DNA of 20,433 bases from Welwitschia mirabilis (Eukaryota > Gnetophyta > Gnetopsida > Welwitschiales). A program made the position numbers and the translations under genes. The DNA lies in the NCBI GenBank assembly GCA_051453625.1, contig JBOZIK010000001.1, positions 44,259,195 to 44,279,627 of the forward strand, given 5' to 3'. The notes beneath the pieces are model-generated. The model made no database searches and was not told the DNA's origin. It saw nothing but the letters and a program-made list of their open reading frames with translations. Positions 18,006 through 20,433 of the stretch are shown here, piece by piece; position 1 is the first letter of the stretch; every line of letters begins with the position of its first letter.

Positions 18006-20433
18006 ATGGTAAAAATAGGAAAAGGCAAAAAATACCAAATAGAGAGGCAGTTCATTACAGAAAATATCTGAGAAAGTTTGCTAAATTTTGAAATTGAAAA
18101 TCAAAACAGACCAGGTATGCAAACTTTAAAATTTCCTGAAATTTCTGATTTTAATTTTTTAAAAGAGTCTAATTTTAATTTTGAAAAATCTGATGCCATG
18201 TTGACCTCTCACCAAAAACAACCTATCTTACTGAATTTAACCCATGTCATTGGAACTATTACTCCTAGTCCTCGTGTGACTCTGAAAGATCTGATAGTAA
18301 ATAAAAGACTTGAAATTCAAAACCCTTTTGACTCACCTCCAAGCGATAATGTGGAACTGAAAAACTTAAATTCTTATCCTACCTTGCGAGGAGAATCTGA
18401 TGAATACCCCCTACAACACATCGCTAAAATTGAATAACTCATTCTTACTTCCAAAAATGATAAAAAGTACATAACTAGTAGAACTTACATGGTCATTTTC
18501 CCCATCACATTATGAGATAAAGCTAAACTTTGGCTTAGAATGATACCTCATAAGAGTCTAAAATCTTGGAGCCAATTTTAAGAGGCCTTTATTAAAAGAT
18601 TTATGAATGAAACCACCATCTGGAAACATAAAAAAGAAGTCACAAACNNNNNNNNNNNNNNNNNNNNNNNNNNNNNNNNNNNNNNNNNNNNNNNNNNNNN
18701 NNNNNNNNNNNNNNNNNNNNNNNNNNNNNNNNNNNNNNNNNNNNNNNNNNNNNNNNNNNNNNNNNNNNNNNNNNNNNNNNNNNNNNNNNNNNNNNNNNNN
18801 NNNNNNNNNNNNNNNNNNNNNNNNNNNNNNNNNNNNNNNNNNNNNNNNNNNNNNNNNNNNNNNNNTGAAGTAAGTCAAATTTGGTTAAAACCCTCATCTA
18901 GAGAGAACAGAATAGTAGGTCAAATTATCAAAGACCTCAAAGAAGTTAAACATGAGAAAATTGAAACCAAAATAGAAAATGAACCAACTAGCGTCATTAA
19001 GGATTTTACATCTACTTTGGAGAAATACACCTAGATGATCCTTGATGCTAAAGTAGCAACTGAGAAAAGTCAACTTATTATTCCAACTTATAATTTATGT
19101 GAGGATAGTTATCACATCATGAAGGAGTATCCTTTACTTCCTACATGAAAAGAGAGGATTTATGAAGAAGTTCATGCTTTGAACCAAGGACTCTCTAACT
19201 ACACTAAAAATTATAACTAGATATAAGTCCCCAATTACAANNNNNNNNNNNNNNNNNNNNNNNNNNNNNNNNNNNNNNNNNNNNNNNNNNNNNNNNNNNN
19301 NNNNNNNNNNNNNNNNNNNNNNNNNNNNNNNNNNNNNNNNAACTATCAAAATAACATGGCAAGCCCTTCCAACTCCCAAAACTATAGTGATCCTCTTAGG
19401 AATTCTATTGAGGAGTTAAAAAAAACCTAAGAGAAGAAAAATGCAAACATAGAAATCTTGTGAAAATTTTACAACAAACCATGCTTGCCAACCAAAGACC
19501 ACAAGGAACCATTGCCACTCAACCTTTATCAAACCCTAACGAAGTATGAAAAGATTGTAAGATAGTGACAAGGAGTGGAACTATTATAACTCCCAATAAT
19601 CATAAGGCTTCAACTTCCCATAATAATAAGAATGAACCCTTCAACTACACTCAAAATTATAATCAAAGATAAATCCCTAATTACAATTTTAAACATAGGA
19701 TGCTTGAACAACCTAAAAATTTTTAAACACATCATCCTAAATCCCAACCTTATCGAAATAGATTTGAACATCAAAACTTTCAATCCAACTATCAAAATAA
19801 CATGGCAAGCCCTTTTAACTCCCAAAACTATAGTGATCCTCTTAGGAATTCTATTAAGGAGTTGATAAAAATCCAAGAGAAGAAAAATGCAAATATAGAA
19901 AATTTTGTGAACATTTTATAACAAACCATGCTTGTCAACCAAAGACCACAAGGGACCCTTGCCACTCAACCTTCACCAAACTCTAATGAAGTATGAAAAG
20001 ATTGTAAGGTAGTGACAAGGAGTGGAACTGTCATAACTCCCAATAATTATGAGTCTTCAACTTTCTACAATAATAAGAACGATAAGGAAGAGGACATAAA
20101 AATATTAGAAAATCATTCCTTCCCTTCTTCCCTTAGCAATAAAAAGAAAAATTCCTTACAAAAGAAACCTTCTACTCCATGGTTTAATAGGCTTAACGAA
20201 AACCCTGTCTTTGACGATCACTTGAAAGCCTTAATGCAAGAGGTAAGCATCAACTTATCCTTCTGGAAACTTTTGTAAGAAAACCCAAAATACTCTAAGC
20301 TATGGAAAGACCTAATTAGAAGAAAGCAAAAATGCGTCATCCCTAGTAAAGTCTTTCTAGCTCAATCTCTTAGCAATTTAGTTTCCCAGAAGTGTCCAAA
20401 ATTTAAAGATCTGGGGGCAGCAACAGTTAGTGT
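18006..20433 (+). pseudogene. gag: Ty3/gypsy (Athila-like) gag and start of pol, decayed and truncated by the window
   Basis: The ATG at 18006 starts MVKIGKGKKYQIERQF; a TGA at 18069 interrupts it after 21 codons, in frame with the next 120 residues. The Gag core is at 18510-18630 (DKAKLWLRMIPHKSLKSW, then EAFIKRF), the W...P..S..SW...F..RF pattern. A 218-N gap (18648-18865) follows. At 19089-19130 a CCHC knuckle reads YNLCEDSYHIMKEY, with the first and last Cys both Tyr. Next is a Asn/Gln-rich linker duplicated as a 447-bp tandem, then VVTRSGTVITP (20009-20041), the TRSG motif found before gypsy protease. The end reads DLIRRKQK and KFKDLGAATV, the conserved stretch leading into the aspartic protease. 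Stops are of the Gln or Arg type; a 1-nt deletion near 19455 shifts frame 3 to frame 2. Confidence 0.83.
19190..20082 (+). repeat. 447-bp tandem duplication inside gypsy gag
   Basis: Copy 1 is about 19190-19635 and copy 2 about 19636-20082; for example AACTATCAAAATAACATGGC is at 19341 and 19787. The period is 446-447; 447 is 149 codons, so the duplication keeps frame, and copy 1 has lost one base near 19455. A 100-N gap (19241-19340) sits in copy 1, and the matching part of copy 2 (19687-19786) is 100 bp. The unit codes for an Asn/Gln-rich linker and the TRSG motif. Confidence 0.9.

Larger units (their letters stand above)
16466..20433 (+). mobile_element. 5' part of an Athila-like Ty3/gypsy element
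   Basis: LTR-B, a tRNA-Asp-type primer site, a leader with palindromic words, and a gag gene with a CCHC relic and a TRSG motif, running off the window just before the protease region. The order and the primer type fit Athila; other Ty3/gypsy Tat-clade members remain possible. It belongs to the same LTR family as 3215-4318, but its order (5' LTR here, 3' LTR there, both plus) means these are two elements. Confidence 0.75.

Noticed and set aside
19134-19876. Minus-strand frames 19134-19379 and 19610-19876 and plus-strand frame 19632-19865
   Set aside because: They are off-frame shadows of the duplicated gag linker; the two minus-strand ones resemble each other only because of the tandem duplication.

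Overview
This is plant nuclear DNA made of old, nested LTR retrotransposons. No intact gene was found. The case for a flowering plant rests on three things: a Ty1/copia element with an initiator-Met-tRNA primer site, Ty3/gypsy elements with a tRNA-Asp-type primer site of the Athila kind, and an ORF relic resembling the 'putative plant transposon protein' domain. The DNA is very AT-rich and CpG-poor. Almost every in-frame stop in the coding relics lies where a C-to-T change would convert Gln or Arg to stop, which is the mark of long-methylated, deaminated repeats. The species cannot be told from the sequence. Seven runs of N interrupt the window.

Layout. Positions 1-3214 are the 3' internal end of a gypsy-type element, with an unrecognised, decayed, coiled-coil-ended ORF (1426-2696) and a polypurine tract. 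Its 3' LTR (LTR-A) is 3215-4318. A minus-strand gag relic follows at 4319-4908 (zinc-knuckle half) and resumes at 13242-14160 (capsid-like half). It is split by a plus-strand copia-type element, 5539-13241.

The copia-type element has two LTRs (about 1.42 kb each), a primer binding site at 7072, gag (7136 to about 9150), a dead protease and a pre-integrase remnant (9250-9745). It then lacks recognisable integrase, reverse transcriptase and RNase H. In that place is a spacer and a different ORF (10154-11209) of the putative plant transposon protein type, then a polypurine tract and the 3' LTR. It looks like a chimeric, non-autonomous element.

From 14161 to 16465 there is AT-rich non-coding DNA with a possible minus-strand TATA box and a degenerate repeat of about 111 bp. 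At 16466 a second gypsy element of the LTR-A family begins: LTR-B (16466-17709), tRNA-Asp-type primer site (17713), leader, and a gag gene (from 18006) running off the window with a 447-bp internal tandem duplication.

Inferred order of events: a minus-strand gypsy-like element came first. The copia-type chimera then inserted into its gag. The two Athila-like elements flank this locus. All later decayed. No host gene, tRNA, rRNA, CRISPR or prokaryotic feature was seen.
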